Below are positions 46,748 through 55,780 of a stretch of 64,000 nt of DNA, in pieces. Both the position numbers and the translations under genes were made by a program. Source of the DNA: Paraglaciecola psychrophila 170 (GTDB taxonomy: Bacteria; Pseudomonadota; Gammaproteobacteria; Enterobacterales; Alteromonadaceae); the NCBI RefSeq assembly GCF_000347635.1, contig NC_020514.1, positions 3,720,001 to 3,784,000 on the forward strand. Reading direction: 5' to 3'. Within the stretch, counting starts at the first letter, position 1, and the number at the start of each line of letters is the position of its first letter. The notes under the pieces are model-generated. The model searched no databases. It saw nothing but the letters and a program-made list of their open reading frames with translations, and was not told the origin of the DNA.

Positions 46748-49201
46748 ATGAACAATTTTAAGAAAATTTTAGCAGTTTCTATATTTTCGATATCGCTAGT
46801 CGCATGTAATGATGATGACGATGTTGTAGTGATTGATGAAGTCCCAACCCCCACTTCAGATTTACGTATTATCCATGCAGTACCCGATGCACCAACGGTT
46901 AATATTTTTGCAGGCGCAGCCGTGCTTGCAGGTTTAGAGAATGTTGACTATCAAGTTTCCTCACCGTGGATCACAGTTGACGAAGGCACTTACGCGGTCC
47001 GTGTTGAAGCCAATGTACCAAGCGGTACCGCTGATGTAATTACCGCATCCCTCACATTAGAAGGTGAAAAATCTTATAATGTGTTAGCTGTTGGTTCAAC
47101 TACTGACGGCACCATTGAACCACTTGTAGTATCGGTTGATAGATCTGCGGTTACTTCTGGAAATGTCAGAGTACAAATAGTTCATGCAGCGCCTGCTGCA
47201 CCTATGGTAGATATCTATGTAACTGCGCCGGGTGATGACATTGAAGTAGCTCAACCACTAGCCACTGCATCATTTAAAGACAGTACTGGCCAAGTAGAAG
47301 TAGCAGGCGGTGATTATCAAATTAGAATCACAGCGGCTGGGACAAAAACAGTTGTGTTTGACTCAGGCACAGTGAATTTACCTGCTGACGCTGATTTATT
47401 GGTTGCTGCAACACAAAATACGGGCACAGGCACGTCTCCTGTTACTTTGTTAGTTGCTGACGGTACCTCATCGTTTAAAATTTGGGATGTAAATTCAAAA
47501 GCAAACGTGCGTGTTGTGCATGCAGTATCAGATGCCCCCGCGGTTGATGTTATTGCCAATAATGCCTTAACTTTGTTTGACGGTATTAGTTACCCAGACG
47601 TGACAGCTTATGTTGCCGTTGCTGCTGGTGATTACACTATTGACGTGGCAGTTGATGGCGATGAAAGCACAGCACCTATTGACGATGTAGCCATCACTGT
47701 TGAAAACGGCATGTTTTACACTGCTATTGCTAACAGCAAACTAGCTTCTATCGGTTTAGATTTTGTGGTCGATGTGCCCCGCCCAATTGCGACTGCCGCA
47801 AAAGTCAGAATTTTTCATGCTTCACCTGATGCTGGCTCGGTAGATATATATGTTACTGCAGATGGTGACATTAGCGTGGTATCACCTAATTTTGCAGGCG
47901 TCACTTTCACAACACCGATGTTAACTGAAACAGGTTATGTAGAATTGGCGGCAGGTGATTATGTGGTGACAGTAACCGCAGCCGGTACAAAAGACTCAGC
48001 AATAGAAACAGGCGTATTAAGCTTAGAAGTTAATAAAGTGTACACCGCAATTGCCATTGACGGATTAATGGCTGGCGACGGTCCAACTCTAATCACTGCG
48101 GATGACTTAGCACCTAATTTTAACACTTCATCAACGTTTAACGTCTCACTAGGCGGAAATCAAGAAGTCCCTATGGTGAACACAATGTCATCAGCAACTG
48201 CAATAGTTGAGATAGATGAGTCATTACCTGCTTTTAAAGTCACTCTAGATGCAAGTATGGTAGCGGGTGCTACTGCAGCCCATGTACATGATGGTGACAT
48301 AGGCACTAACGGCGGTGTTGCTTTTGGCTTAACCAACATGGGTGACGGTACATTTGTACTAGGCCAAACTGAACTTACAGCGGGTTTACTCAACGATTTG
48401 CTAAGCGGTGAATGGTATTTAAATGTACACACTCCAAGCAATCCAGGTGGCGAAGTACGTGGGCAAATTGTTCCTGATACCACTGTTGTGGTTACTTTCC
48501 CTCTAAGTGGTTTACAAGAAATTCCACAGGTTATGAGTGATGCGATGGGTGGCGGTTATGCTTTATTTGATACTACTGATAACGGCGTAACATTAGCAGT
48601 AGCCACTACTGGTGTGGCAGATGCCACTATGGCTCATATCCATACTGGTTTTGCCGGTATGAATGGTGGTGTGTTAGTAGTATTAGAGCAAGATACAGCC
48701 GATGTTAATCTATGGACATCAGCTGGTGAAATTAATTTAGCACAACCTATTGCAGATTTGTTATTGTCAGGTGGCCATTACGTAAATGTACACACTCCTG
48801 CCAACCCAGGCGGTGAATTAAGAGGTCAAATTATCCCTGCAAACATTGAAGTATATGGTGTAGTTCCATCGGGTGACCAAGAAGTACCCGCTGTTACAAC
48901 TGAAGCTAGCGGAACAGGCGCCATTACATTAAACACCTCAACAGGGCTAATAATCGGCACTATTAATGTATTTGATATTTCCCCTACCATGGCACACATA
49001 CATGCAGGTGAAGTTGGCGTAAACGGTGGTGTGGTTTTAGCTCTGACGGATGCAGGCGATGGTGTTTTCACTGTACCAGCGGCGACTATTTTGGATATGA
49101 CTCAAATGGATTTAATGCAAGCTGAAGGTTTGTACACAAACTTTCATACTGCTGAAAATCCTAGTGGTGAAATTCGTGGACAGATTACCCTAGGTTTTTA
49201 A
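46748..49201 (+). CDS. Lipoprotein with four DUF4397-like and three CHRD domains
   Basis: From ATG 46748 (AAAGG 7 bases upstream; the ATG two codons earlier is too close to it) the 817-residue protein has a lipobox LVAC with Cys20 and then an Asp-rich stretch. Four DUF4397-type repeats follow, each with a LRIIHAVPDAPTVNIF-like start (about 35, 140, 255 and 345). Three CHRD (chordin-like) domains occupy roughly 465-817, with repeated LxGxQEVP, AHIHxGxxGxNGGV and HTxxNPGGExRGQI. Expected location is the outer membrane or periplasm. CHRD function in bacteria is unclear; an extracellular binding or adhesion role is inference. Confidence 0.88.
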   Translation: MNNFKKILAVSIFSISLVACNDDDDVVVIDEVPTPTSDLRIIHAVPDAPTVNIFAGAAVLAGLENVDYQVSSPWITVDEGTYAVRVEANVPSGTADVITASLTLEGEKSYNVLAVGSTTDGTIEPLVVSVDRSAVTSGNVRVQIVHAAPAAPMVDIYVTAPGDDIEVAQPLATASFKDSTGQVEVAGGDYQIRITAAGTKTVVFDSGTVNLPADADLLVAATQNTGTGTSPVTLLVADGTSSFKIWDVNSKANVRVVHAVSDAPAVDVIANNALTLFDGISYPDVTAYVAVAAGDYTIDVAVDGDESTAPIDDVAITVENGMFYTAIANSKLASIGLDFVVDVPRPIATAAKVRIFHASPDAGSVDIYVTADGDISVVSPNFAGVTFTTPMLTETGYVELAAGDYVVTVTAAGTKDSAIETGVLSLEVNKVYTAIAIDGLMAGDGPTLITADDLAPNFNTSSTFNVSLGGNQEVPMVNTMSSATAIVEIDESLPAFKVTLDASMVAGATAAHVHDGDIGTNGGVAFGLTNMGDGTFVLGQTELTAGLLNDLLSGEWYLNVHTPSNPGGEVRGQIVPDTTVVVTFPLSGLQEIPQVMSDAMGGGYALFDTTDNGVTLAVATTGVADATMAHIHTGFAGMNGGVLVVLEQDTADVNLWTSAGEINLAQPIADLLLSGGHYVNVHTPANPGGELRGQIIPANIEVYGVVPSGDQEVPAVTTEASGTGAITLNTSTGLIIGTINVFDISPTMAHIHAGEVGVNGGVVLALTDAGDGVFTVPAATILDMTQMDLMQAEGLYTNFHTAENPSGEIRGQITLGF

Positions 49202-49219
49202 TAAAATATCAGATAGACC

Positions 49220-49246
49220 AAAAACGGGCTTATTAGCCCGTTTTTT
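49220..49246 (+). terminator. Terminator of the CHRD lipoprotein gene
   Basis: AAAAACGGGCT pairs with AGCCCGTTTTT over a TATT loop, 18 bp after the stop. The T tail leads straight into a TGATT repeat tract. Confidence 0.9.
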
Positions 49247-49350
49247 GATTTGATTTGATTTGATTTGATTTGATTTGATTTGATTTGATTTGATTTGATT
49301 TGATTTGATTTGATTTGATTTGATTTGATTTGATTTGATTTGATTTGATT
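49246..49350. repeat. Pentanucleotide microsatellite, 21 copies of TGATT
   Basis: A perfect 105-bp tract of TGATT units follows the terminator without interruption. On the minus strand it would encode NQIKS repeats in an open frame (49198-49386), which I do not regard as a gene because it lacks a Shine-Dalgarno and any non-repeat conserved part. Confidence 0.98.
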
Positions 49351-49791
49351 TGCATCATTATCCGCACTCATCTCATTATCCTTCAAAAAAATCTTGTTAT
49401 AACCGACATTTAGAAGCTGTTTAACAATTTTAACGGTTACATAAGAAACGTCTACTGCTGAGTCAGGGACTGTAAAAATAAAATATTATGCTGTATAAAT
49501 ATAAATAGAAAAGCGGCATTAAGAAATAATAACGAGGCAAAAAATCAACTCGATACTAGCGCTGACAGCACCTGAAAAAGAAACCTATCAGTCTTGCCTA
49601 AGTATGGGTCCACACCTTACAAAACAACCATAGATCAAATACCGGTAAACAAATTTCTAAAACAAACTCGAAGTTTCACAACAAATATTATCAGCAATCT
49701 ACCTTTGCCATTCTCAAACTACTTATCATACAGTTGTGATAAATTTGTTAAATAAACGTATATTTTTTAATGTATGTAAATTACCATGCTT
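49351..49791. other. Intergenic region between the microsatellite and the efflux operon
   Basis: No supported gene. The part next to the TetR operator is very AT-rich (TATATTTTTTAATGTATG) and probably contains the efflux-operon promoter. Confidence 0.4.
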
Positions 49792-49818
49792 ATGAATGAC
49801 CGACAGTCGGTCATTCAT
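49792..49818. promoter_or_regulatory. Palindromic operator of the TetR-type regulator
   Basis: A 27-bp palindrome with half-site ATGAATGACCGAC on both sides of one central base ends 28 bp before the regulator's ATG at 49847. Length, symmetry and the TGACCGAC / GTCGGTCA core are typical of TetR-family operators. Autoregulation of the downstream efflux operon is inferred. Confidence 0.88.
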
Positions 49819-49846
49819 AAAGACAACTTTCACGGTGCGGATCAAA

Positions 49847-50443
49847 ATGGCAATTAAAGTAGATAAAGACAAAAAAAGAAGAGACATAGCGGTTGCTTGT
49901 ACTGAACTTTTATTGGAGAAGGGAATAAAAAATTTAACCATTACTGACATTGCTAAAACCGCAGGAATTGGAAAAGGTACGGTCTATGATTATTTCAGTA
50001 ATAAAGAAGAAATCGTTTTTGAAATAATTCGAAATTTCATTGAAAAACATCATCAAAAATTACTGAGTAAAAGCGACGAGAGTACTTCTACAAAGCAAAA
50101 AATATTATACCTGTTTGATTTTTTTTTATCGGAACATGAGTCTTATGAAAAACACCTCGACGTTTTTAGAGAATATTTAAGCGTCACCTTATCTTCAAAA
50201 TGCAGTCCCATGCTCGAATTCAATAGAGAATGTGCAGACTTTATAAAAAATATCCTAGAAGACATTATTGAGGAAGGGATAAAGAAAGGTGAAATCAAAG
50301 ATGTTTCTAGAAACCTAGTTGATGGAATAATAAAATCAGAAAGAGGTTATATGGTTATGGCTTGGGCAGAAGGTAGGGACTTAAAAAAAGACTTTAAGGA
50401 ATATATGGACACATTGTTCGATTTGATAGAGATAAAAAAATGA
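49847..50443 (+). CDS. TetR/AcrR-family transcriptional regulator
   Basis: The protein has about 198 residues from ATG 49847. The N-terminal HTH reads RRDIAVACTELLLEKGIKN, then LTITDIAKTAGIGKGTVYDYF and SNKEEI, the standard TetR DNA-binding region. The C-terminal ligand-binding part is not assignable. The frame is open to 49796, but that start would lie inside the operator. Its stop overlaps the adaptor gene's ATG (ATGA). The gene is more AT-rich than the surrounding genes. Confidence 0.92.
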   Translation: MAIKVDKDKKRRDIAVACTELLLEKGIKNLTITDIAKTAGIGKGTVYDYFSNKEEIVFEIIRNFIEKHHQKLLSKSDESTSTKQKILYLFDFFLSEHESYEKHLDVFREYLSVTLSSKCSPMLEFNRECADFIKNILEDIIEEGIKKGEIKDVSRNLVDGIIKSERGYMVMAWAEGRDLKKDFKEYMDTLFDLIEIKK

Positions 50444-51186
50444 AAAAAGCCTTAGCTTTTACCCTCGTTCTTTGCCTTACAAACGTACAAGCAAAAGAGA
50501 TATATGCAACATTTACAGTGCATGCAAAACAGAAAGCCAATTTAGCGTTCAATTACAGCGGTATTGTTAAAGAACTCAGTGTCGACATTATGAGCGTGGT
50601 TAAAAAAAATGACATATTGGCAACATTAGTCAGTGACGACCTAGTAGCCACAAACGATGCGTCTAAGGTGACATTAAAATATGCAACTTTAGATTATGAA
50701 AGACACCAAGATCTGTACAAAAACAAGCTCATTGATAAAGCCCTGCTTGACAAGTACGCCATGGCTTACGAGGCCATTAAGGCTCATATTCAGATAGAAA
50801 AAGCTGTCTACGCTAAAACAATTTTAAGAGCTCCATTTGACGGGGTTATCACCAAAAGAATGATTGAGTTAGGTGATGTGGTGAGTGGGCAAATGCTAAA
50901 AACTGCATTTAACATTCAAAGTCAACATGCGCGAATATTAGTGGTTGAACTCGATCAAAAATATAGCAGTGATATCAATATTGGCGATGTTTTTATATAT
51001 AAAGTTGATGGTGATGACACGCAATACGAAGGTAAAATTTATAGAATATATCCAGAGGCAAATAGTGATAACAGAAAAATTGCCTTACAGGTTATTGCCA
51101 AAGATTTAAAAGTAGGGCTATTTGGTGAAGGTAAAATTATCACATCCGGTAATAGCAATAATTCCATAACAGAAAACCAAGAATAG
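50440..51186 (+). CDS. RND-type periplasmic adaptor (membrane fusion) protein, short form
   Basis: The 248-residue protein has a signal peptide (MKKALAFTLVLCLTNVQA) and then the biotinyl-lipoyl-like halves (FNYSGIVKELSVDIMSVVKKNDILATL; shown in part, FNYSGIVKELSVDIM) and LRAPFDGVITKRMIELGDVV. It also has a short helical hairpin and a beta-barrel domain. Most RND adaptors have 350-400 residues, so the hairpin and membrane-proximal domain are reduced. No lipobox. It links the RND pump to an outer-membrane channel, which is not encoded here. Confidence 0.85.
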   Translation: MKKALAFTLVLCLTNVQAKEIYATFTVHAKQKANLAFNYSGIVKELSVDIMSVVKKNDILATLVSDDLVATNDASKVTLKYATLDYERHQDLYKNKLIDKALLDKYAMAYEAIKAHIQIEKAVYAKTILRAPFDGVITKRMIELGDVVSGQMLKTAFNIQSQHARILVVELDQKYSSDINIGDVFIYKVDGDDTQYEGKIYRIYPEANSDNRKIALQVIAKDLKVGLFGEGKIITSGNSNNSITENQE

Positions 51187-51190
51187 CCTT

Positions 51191-54100
51191 ATGTATAAAT
51201 TTGCAATCAATCGTCCCATCACCATCCTTATGGCCGTCATGGCGCTCATAATATTTGGTATCAAGTCATACACCTCGATGCCTTTGGCACTTTTCCCTAA
51301 TGTAGACTTCCCAATCGTCACCATCCAAACGACTTACCCAGGTGCGGATGCTAAAACGGTTGAATCGAAAATCACTGATAAAATTGAAGAAGCCGTTTCG
51401 GGTATCAACGGCATCGATAAGTTGGACTCAACCAGTTACGAAGGTTTGAGTTATGTCATCGTTAGGTTTGATTTGAAAATAGACATAAACGAAGCGGCTA
51501 ACGATGTGCGAGACAAGATTGGCGGGGTCATATTACCCGATAACGCACTAGCCCCTTTGGTACAAAAAATCAGCACGGCAGGCGAGGCTATCAGTGTATT
51601 TGTGGTCAGCAAAACGGGTGACATGTCTGCGCTGATGCAGTTAGTTGATGAAAAAATCAAACCGAAGTTACAACGTATCCCCAATGTAGGTGACGTTGAT
51701 ATTGACGGCTATCAAGACCGCGAAATTCGTATCTTAGTGGATCCTTATTTGCTCAACAAATACAATGTATCAGCGGTTGAGTTGCAAAATATAATTGGTA
51801 ATGAAAATTTCAAATCCAGCTCTGGTAAGAGCATTAACGATAAACAAGAATTAATTATTAAATTTCAGGGTGACGCTAAAGACATTGAATCGTTGGCAAA
51901 TATAGCAATAAAACCAGGTTTACGTTTGAAAGATGTTGCCAAAGTCTTTGATGGGCTAAGCGATGTAGAAAGCTACACGTCTTACAACGGACAAGTTGGC
52001 GTTATGCTGAATATTATGAAAATTTCAGGCACTAATGTGATTGGTATCATTGATAAAGCCAAACAATTGTTACCTGAGTTAAAAGCCCTAGCAGGTGACG
52101 ATTACCAAGTCAGTTTAATCAAAGACCAGTCAGATAAGATAATGCACAGCGTCAATCAGGTGAAATTTGACTTGGTATTTGGTGCCATATTAGCCATCAT
52201 CATTGTTTTCATATTTTTACGCAACCTTACCGCTACCATCGTTTCTGCACTGGCCATCCCAACCTCTATCATCGGTACATTTGCGATCATTGATTACATG
52301 GGTTACGACCTGAATAAATTAACCTTGATTGGACTTACCTTAGCCATAGGAATTTTCATAGACGATGCCATTGTAGTCATTGAAAACATCAGTAAAAAAA
52401 TGGAATCGGGTATGGAAGCATTTCAAGCCACTTATGAAGGTGTGCACGAGATAGCTTTTTCATTACTCGCCATTTCGGCGATGTTATTAGCTGTTTTCAT
52501 ACCGGTTGCTTTTATGGGTGGACTCGTAGGCCAGTTTTTTAATGCCTTCGCCATGACGGTTGCGTCCGGTATCGTACTGTCTTATTTCGTGGCTATTATG
52601 TTTATTCCCACCATTGGCGCACGTGTATTAAAACACAAAGAAACTAAATTTCATGCCAAAACAGAGCCCATGTTTAAAGCATTAGACAATGGCTACGTTA
52701 AAATTCTGAAGCCACTGATTAGGTTTAAATATATAACGGTATTAGTGACCTTTGGATTTCTAATTTTATCCAGCAAAATATTCACAAATGTAGGCATGGA
52801 CTTTGTACCCGCAGAAGACAATAGTGAATTTCAAATCACCGCTAAAGCTGAAGTGGGGACATCCATTACTGAAATGAAAAACAGAATGCAGCCCATTATG
52901 GATGCCATCAAAAACGATACTATGGTTGACTATTATGCCCTCAGCATAGGCTATACAACAGCCAACGAGTCCCACAAAGCCTTGGTCTATGTGAAATTAA
53001 AGCCTATTGAACAACGAGGACTGGGGCAAGAAGACATCATAGTCAATTACCGTGAACAGTTTAAATCAATCCAATCAATGGCTTTGTCCGTTGCAAAAAT
53101 CCCCCCAATTAATACTGGTAGCAGTACGGCACCGGTGCAAATAGTTATCACTGGTGACAGTTTAGAAAAACTTAGCGAAATATCGCAACAAGTTTCCGCA
53201 ATGTTAGGGAGTTTTGAAGGGGCGGTAGATATTGACAGTGATTATCAAGATGGAAAGCCTGAAATTACTATCTCTGTTATAAGACATAATACTGCCAGAT
53301 TAGGCATTACGGCGACGCAAATTGCAGCTTTGCTAAATGCCAATTATTCCAGTGATAGTAAGGTTAGTAATTTTGAGCAAAAAGGCAGAGAATACGACAT
53401 TACCCTAAGATTTGATGATGAGAGCCGCGCTAATATAGACAATATTAAAAAATTACAAATCCGGGCTGCCAATGGTGAATATGTCTTTTTAGATGGGTTA
53501 ATTCGTTTTGAAAAAAGCAGTTCGATTGCGACCATAAACAGGTTTGATCGCGAACGAAAAGTTTTGGTCAGCAGTAACATATCCAATGTGCCGCTAAACT
53601 CAATAGTCAACCAGGTTGATGCGAATATAGCCAAAATTTTACCTGAAGGTTACAACTATACTTTTTCAGGTGATGTTGAAAAAATGCAAGAAACAGCTCT
53701 GTCGTTTAGTACCGCTGTTGGCCTTGCTGTTATTCTCATCTACCTTATACTGGCAGCACTTTATGAGTCCTTAATTCAGCCCATTATTATTATGGTCACT
53801 ATGCCTTTGGCGTTTACAGGGGTAATAACTGCACTGGGGCTAAGTGGTAATAATTTCTCTTTATTTGTGATGATAGGCATCATCTTATTGTTAGGAATGG
53901 TAGGTAAGAATGCCATTCTGGTAGTAGATTTTGCCAACAGAGCAATCAAACAAGGTGAGTCTGTGGATGACGCACTTATTCATGCGGGCGAAAAACGTTT
54001 ACGCCCAATATTGATGACCACATTTGCCATGGTGGGTGCCATGATGCCATTAGCGTTTGGCAGTGGCGCAGGCCACGAAATGAATTCACCTATGGCGTTA

Positions 54101-54223
54101 TCTGTTATAGGCGGTTTGATTAGCTCAACTATATTAGCCTTATTGGTGGTACCAGCCTTTTACAAAATTCTTTATCCCGTCGATAACTGGCTCAGAAAAT
54201 GGTACGAAGTAGGAAAGCTCTAA
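51191..54223 (+). CDS. RND-family efflux permease (HAE-1 type)
   Basis: The 1010-residue inner-membrane pump starts MYKFAINRPITILMAVMAL and shows the usual two halves with large periplasmic loops (FPIVTIQTTYPGADAKTVE). Proton-relay residues are visible: the double Asp in LAIGIFIDDAIVVIENI (TM4) and the Lys in MVGKNAILVVDFANRA (TM10). It lies 4 bp after the adaptor gene. TetR, adaptor and pump form one operon, presumably exporting a toxic or lipophilic compound sensed by the TetR protein. No TolC-like gene follows. Confidence 0.95.
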   Translation: MYKFAINRPITILMAVMALIIFGIKSYTSMPLALFPNVDFPIVTIQTTYPGADAKTVESKITDKIEEAVSGINGIDKLDSTSYEGLSYVIVRFDLKIDINEAANDVRDKIGGVILPDNALAPLVQKISTAGEAISVFVVSKTGDMSALMQLVDEKIKPKLQRIPNVGDVDIDGYQDREIRILVDPYLLNKYNVSAVELQNIIGNENFKSSSGKSINDKQELIIKFQGDAKDIESLANIAIKPGLRLKDVAKVFDGLSDVESYTSYNGQVGVMLNIMKISGTNVIGIIDKAKQLLPELKALAGDDYQVSLIKDQSDKIMHSVNQVKFDLVFGAILAIIIVFIFLRNLTATIVSALAIPTSIIGTFAIIDYMGYDLNKLTLIGLTLAIGIFIDDAIVVIENISKKMESGMEAFQATYEGVHEIAFSLLAISAMLLAVFIPVAFMGGLVGQFFNAFAMTVASGIVLSYFVAIMFIPTIGARVLKHKETKFHAKTEPMFKALDNGYVKILKPLIRFKYITVLVTFGFLILSSKIFTNVGMDFVPAEDNSEFQITAKAEVGTSITEMKNRMQPIMDAIKNDTMVDYYALSIGYTTANESHKALVYVKLKPIEQRGLGQEDIIVNYREQFKSIQSMALSVAKIPPINTGSSTAPVQIVITGDSLEKLSEISQQVSAMLGSFEGAVDIDSDYQDGKPEITISVIRHNTARLGITATQIAALLNANYSSDSKVSNFEQKGREYDITLRFDDESRANIDNIKKLQIRAANGEYVFLDGLIRFEKSSSIATINRFDRERKVLVSSNISNVPLNSIVNQVDANIAKILPEGYNYTFSGDVEKMQETALSFSTAVGLAVILIYLILAALYESLIQPIIIMVTMPLAFTGVITALGLSGNNFSLFVMIGIILLLGMVGKNAILVVDFANRAIKQGESVDDALIHAGEKRLRPILMTTFAMVGAMMPLAFGSGAGHEMNSPMALSVIGGLISSTILALLVVPAFYKILYPVDNWLRKWYEVGKL

Positions 54224-54701
54224 TCACCTTCTTTCATTTTCTGCTAGTTAGTAGATATAACTATTAAATATCATCACACGCCAGAGTTTCATTTTTCTGG
54301 CGCAATGAGTAAAACAACATCACCCGCTATTGTGCGAGCCTTTATTACCTCACATCATTATCAAGCCCCTCCTGCTAAACTGAAGTAATAGTTTGATGAA
54401 GAACGTTGTCATTGAGTAGCACTTTTTGCAGCTGTTGGAAAAACAAGTTGTACATTAAGGCTGCGGTGTAAAAATAGTCAAGCGACCGCCGTGCGATAAG
54501 CGCTGGCGCATGCGCATGCGCATGCGCCTAGTTTGGCCCCTAAAACCATTTAGGATTTACTCATACCCAAAACAACAAAGTTATCAGTCTCCATACCTAA
54601 GTATCACATTGCAGATTTTTTAATCAATTCAAATGGTATTTAATAGATTTCTCAAACGCAGCAACAACTGCAAATAAACTAAAACACCGAGGAACTTAAC
54701 C
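54224..54701. other. Region between the RND pump and the DUF3718 gene
   Basis: CGCCAGA and TCTGGCG (54279-54302) form a hairpin without a T tract, a weak terminator candidate for the efflux operon. The palindromic tract at 54505-54528 is listed separately. No ORF is supported. Confidence 0.45.
54505..54528. repeat. 24-bp perfect palindrome of GCGCAT units
   Basis: The stretch starts GGCGCATGCGCAT and continues with further GCATGC steps to end in GCGCC. It is a perfect palindrome and, apart from its ends, strictly alternates purine and pyrimidine, so it could adopt a cruciform or Z-DNA form. It stands out in an AT-rich gap. Confidence 0.9.
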
Positions 54702-55097
54702 ATGTTGAAAATAGTTAAAACTTCTATCGCCATCGCAACCGCTTCTTTACTTTTTGCTGGCAACGCTCAAGCTGACGTTAGCGATGCTTTACAAAATATC
54801 TGCACTATTGTGAAAGCAGATGATAAAGGCGAATTACGTAAAAAAATGAAACGTGTTCAGTCTGACTTTAGAATGAAGTTAAAAGATTACTACACAGGTG
54901 TTACTTGTGGTGGTAACAGCCTTATCCGTACAGCTATGCTTAACGATGCGGTGGAAACAGGTACCTTGATGGTTAAGAAAATGCCAAAAGGCGACTTAAG
55001 CTCACCTGAAGCTGACGGAAAAACCGTATTAGCTTGGGCCTCTGAAAATGGTTTAGATGCATCACCTATAGTAGCTGAACTGAACGACAGAATATAA
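54702..55097 (+). CDS. Secreted DUF3718-type protein
   Basis: The 131-residue product has a clear signal peptide (MLKIVKTSIAIATASLLFAGNAQA, cleavage after AQA; only part shown here: SIAIATASLLFAGNAQA) and two Cys (ICTIV and VTCGGNSLI) that may form a disulfide. The pattern resembles the DUF3718 family common in Alteromonadales, whose function is unknown. AGGAAC precedes the ATG, and a strong terminator follows, so it is monocistronic. Confidence 0.8.
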   Translation: MLKIVKTSIAIATASLLFAGNAQADVSDALQNICTIVKADDKGELRKKMKRVQSDFRMKLKDYYTGVTCGGNSLIRTAMLNDAVETGTLMVKKMPKGDLSSPEADGKTVLAWASENGLDASPIVAELNDRI

Positions 55098-55213
55098 TCT
55101 ATAAGATTAGTATCAGGGCACAGCGCTGTACGAGCTATAAAAATATTGTTCTTGAACGAACTAAAAGTTCAACATGGTAGGTAGGTTATTTTAATTAAGT
55201 AGCTTACCCTAGG

Positions 55214-55243
55214 AAAACGGCCTCCCTTGAGGCCGTTTTTTTT
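55214..55243 (+). terminator. Intrinsic terminator after the DUF3718 gene
   Basis: AAAACGGCCTC and GAGGCCGTTTT form a hairpin with a CCTT loop and an eight-T tail. Confidence 0.92.
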
Positions 55244-55297
55244 ATGTCTGAATACAAAAAACATGAGTCCTAGAAAGAACAAATTAAATTCTATAAC

Positions 55298-55733
55298 CTG
55301 TTCCTCGGTGCAGCGAAGCCTCTTTGTCCTCTGTGGTGCAAAATGCTCTTAAGCTGAAAAGCTAAAAGATATCTAACCACAGAGGAAAACGAGGTCCCCG
55401 AGGAAAAGAAAAAAACTTAAAATCTGTTCCTCGGTGCAGCGAAGCCTCTTTGTCCTCTGTGGTGCAAAACGCTCTTAAGCTGAAAAGCTAAAAGATATCT
55501 AACCACAGAGGAAAACGAGGTCTCCGAGGAAAAGAAAAAAACTTAACATCTGTTCCTCGGTGCAGCGAAGCCTCTTTGTCCTCTGTGGTGCAAAACGCTC
55601 TTAATCTGTAATTCTAAAAGCAAAAAAATATCTAACCACAGAGGAAAACGAGGTCTCCGAGGAAAAGAAAAAGAAACTTAAAATCTGTTCCTCGATGCAG
55701 TGAAGCCTCTTTGTCCTCTGTGGTGGTAAAATC
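55298..55733. repeat. Tandem array of inverted-repeat elements, period about 126 bp
   Basis: Three complete elements (55375-55463, 55501-55589, 55634-55724) each begin AACCACAGAGGAAAACGAGG and end GCCTCTTTGTCCTCTGTGGT, so each can fold into a long hairpin. A left-truncated copy ends at 55338. Linkers containing CTCTTAAGCTGAAAAGC are repeated too, giving spacings of 126, 126 and 135 bp. The element at 45632-45740 belongs to the same family. Confidence 0.92.
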
Positions 55734-55780
55734 CTTTCAGTCTAACCCAAAACTATGCAGCTCAGGGCTTTTAGCTACGC

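Noticed and set aside
49198..49386. Minus-strand frame of NQIKS repeats
   Set aside because: It is a by-product of the TGATT microsatellite; no start signal, and the non-repeat ends are within the terminator.
55298..55733. CRISPR array
   Set aside because: Units are about 126 bp, internally palindromic, with repeated rather than unique linkers and no cas genes.
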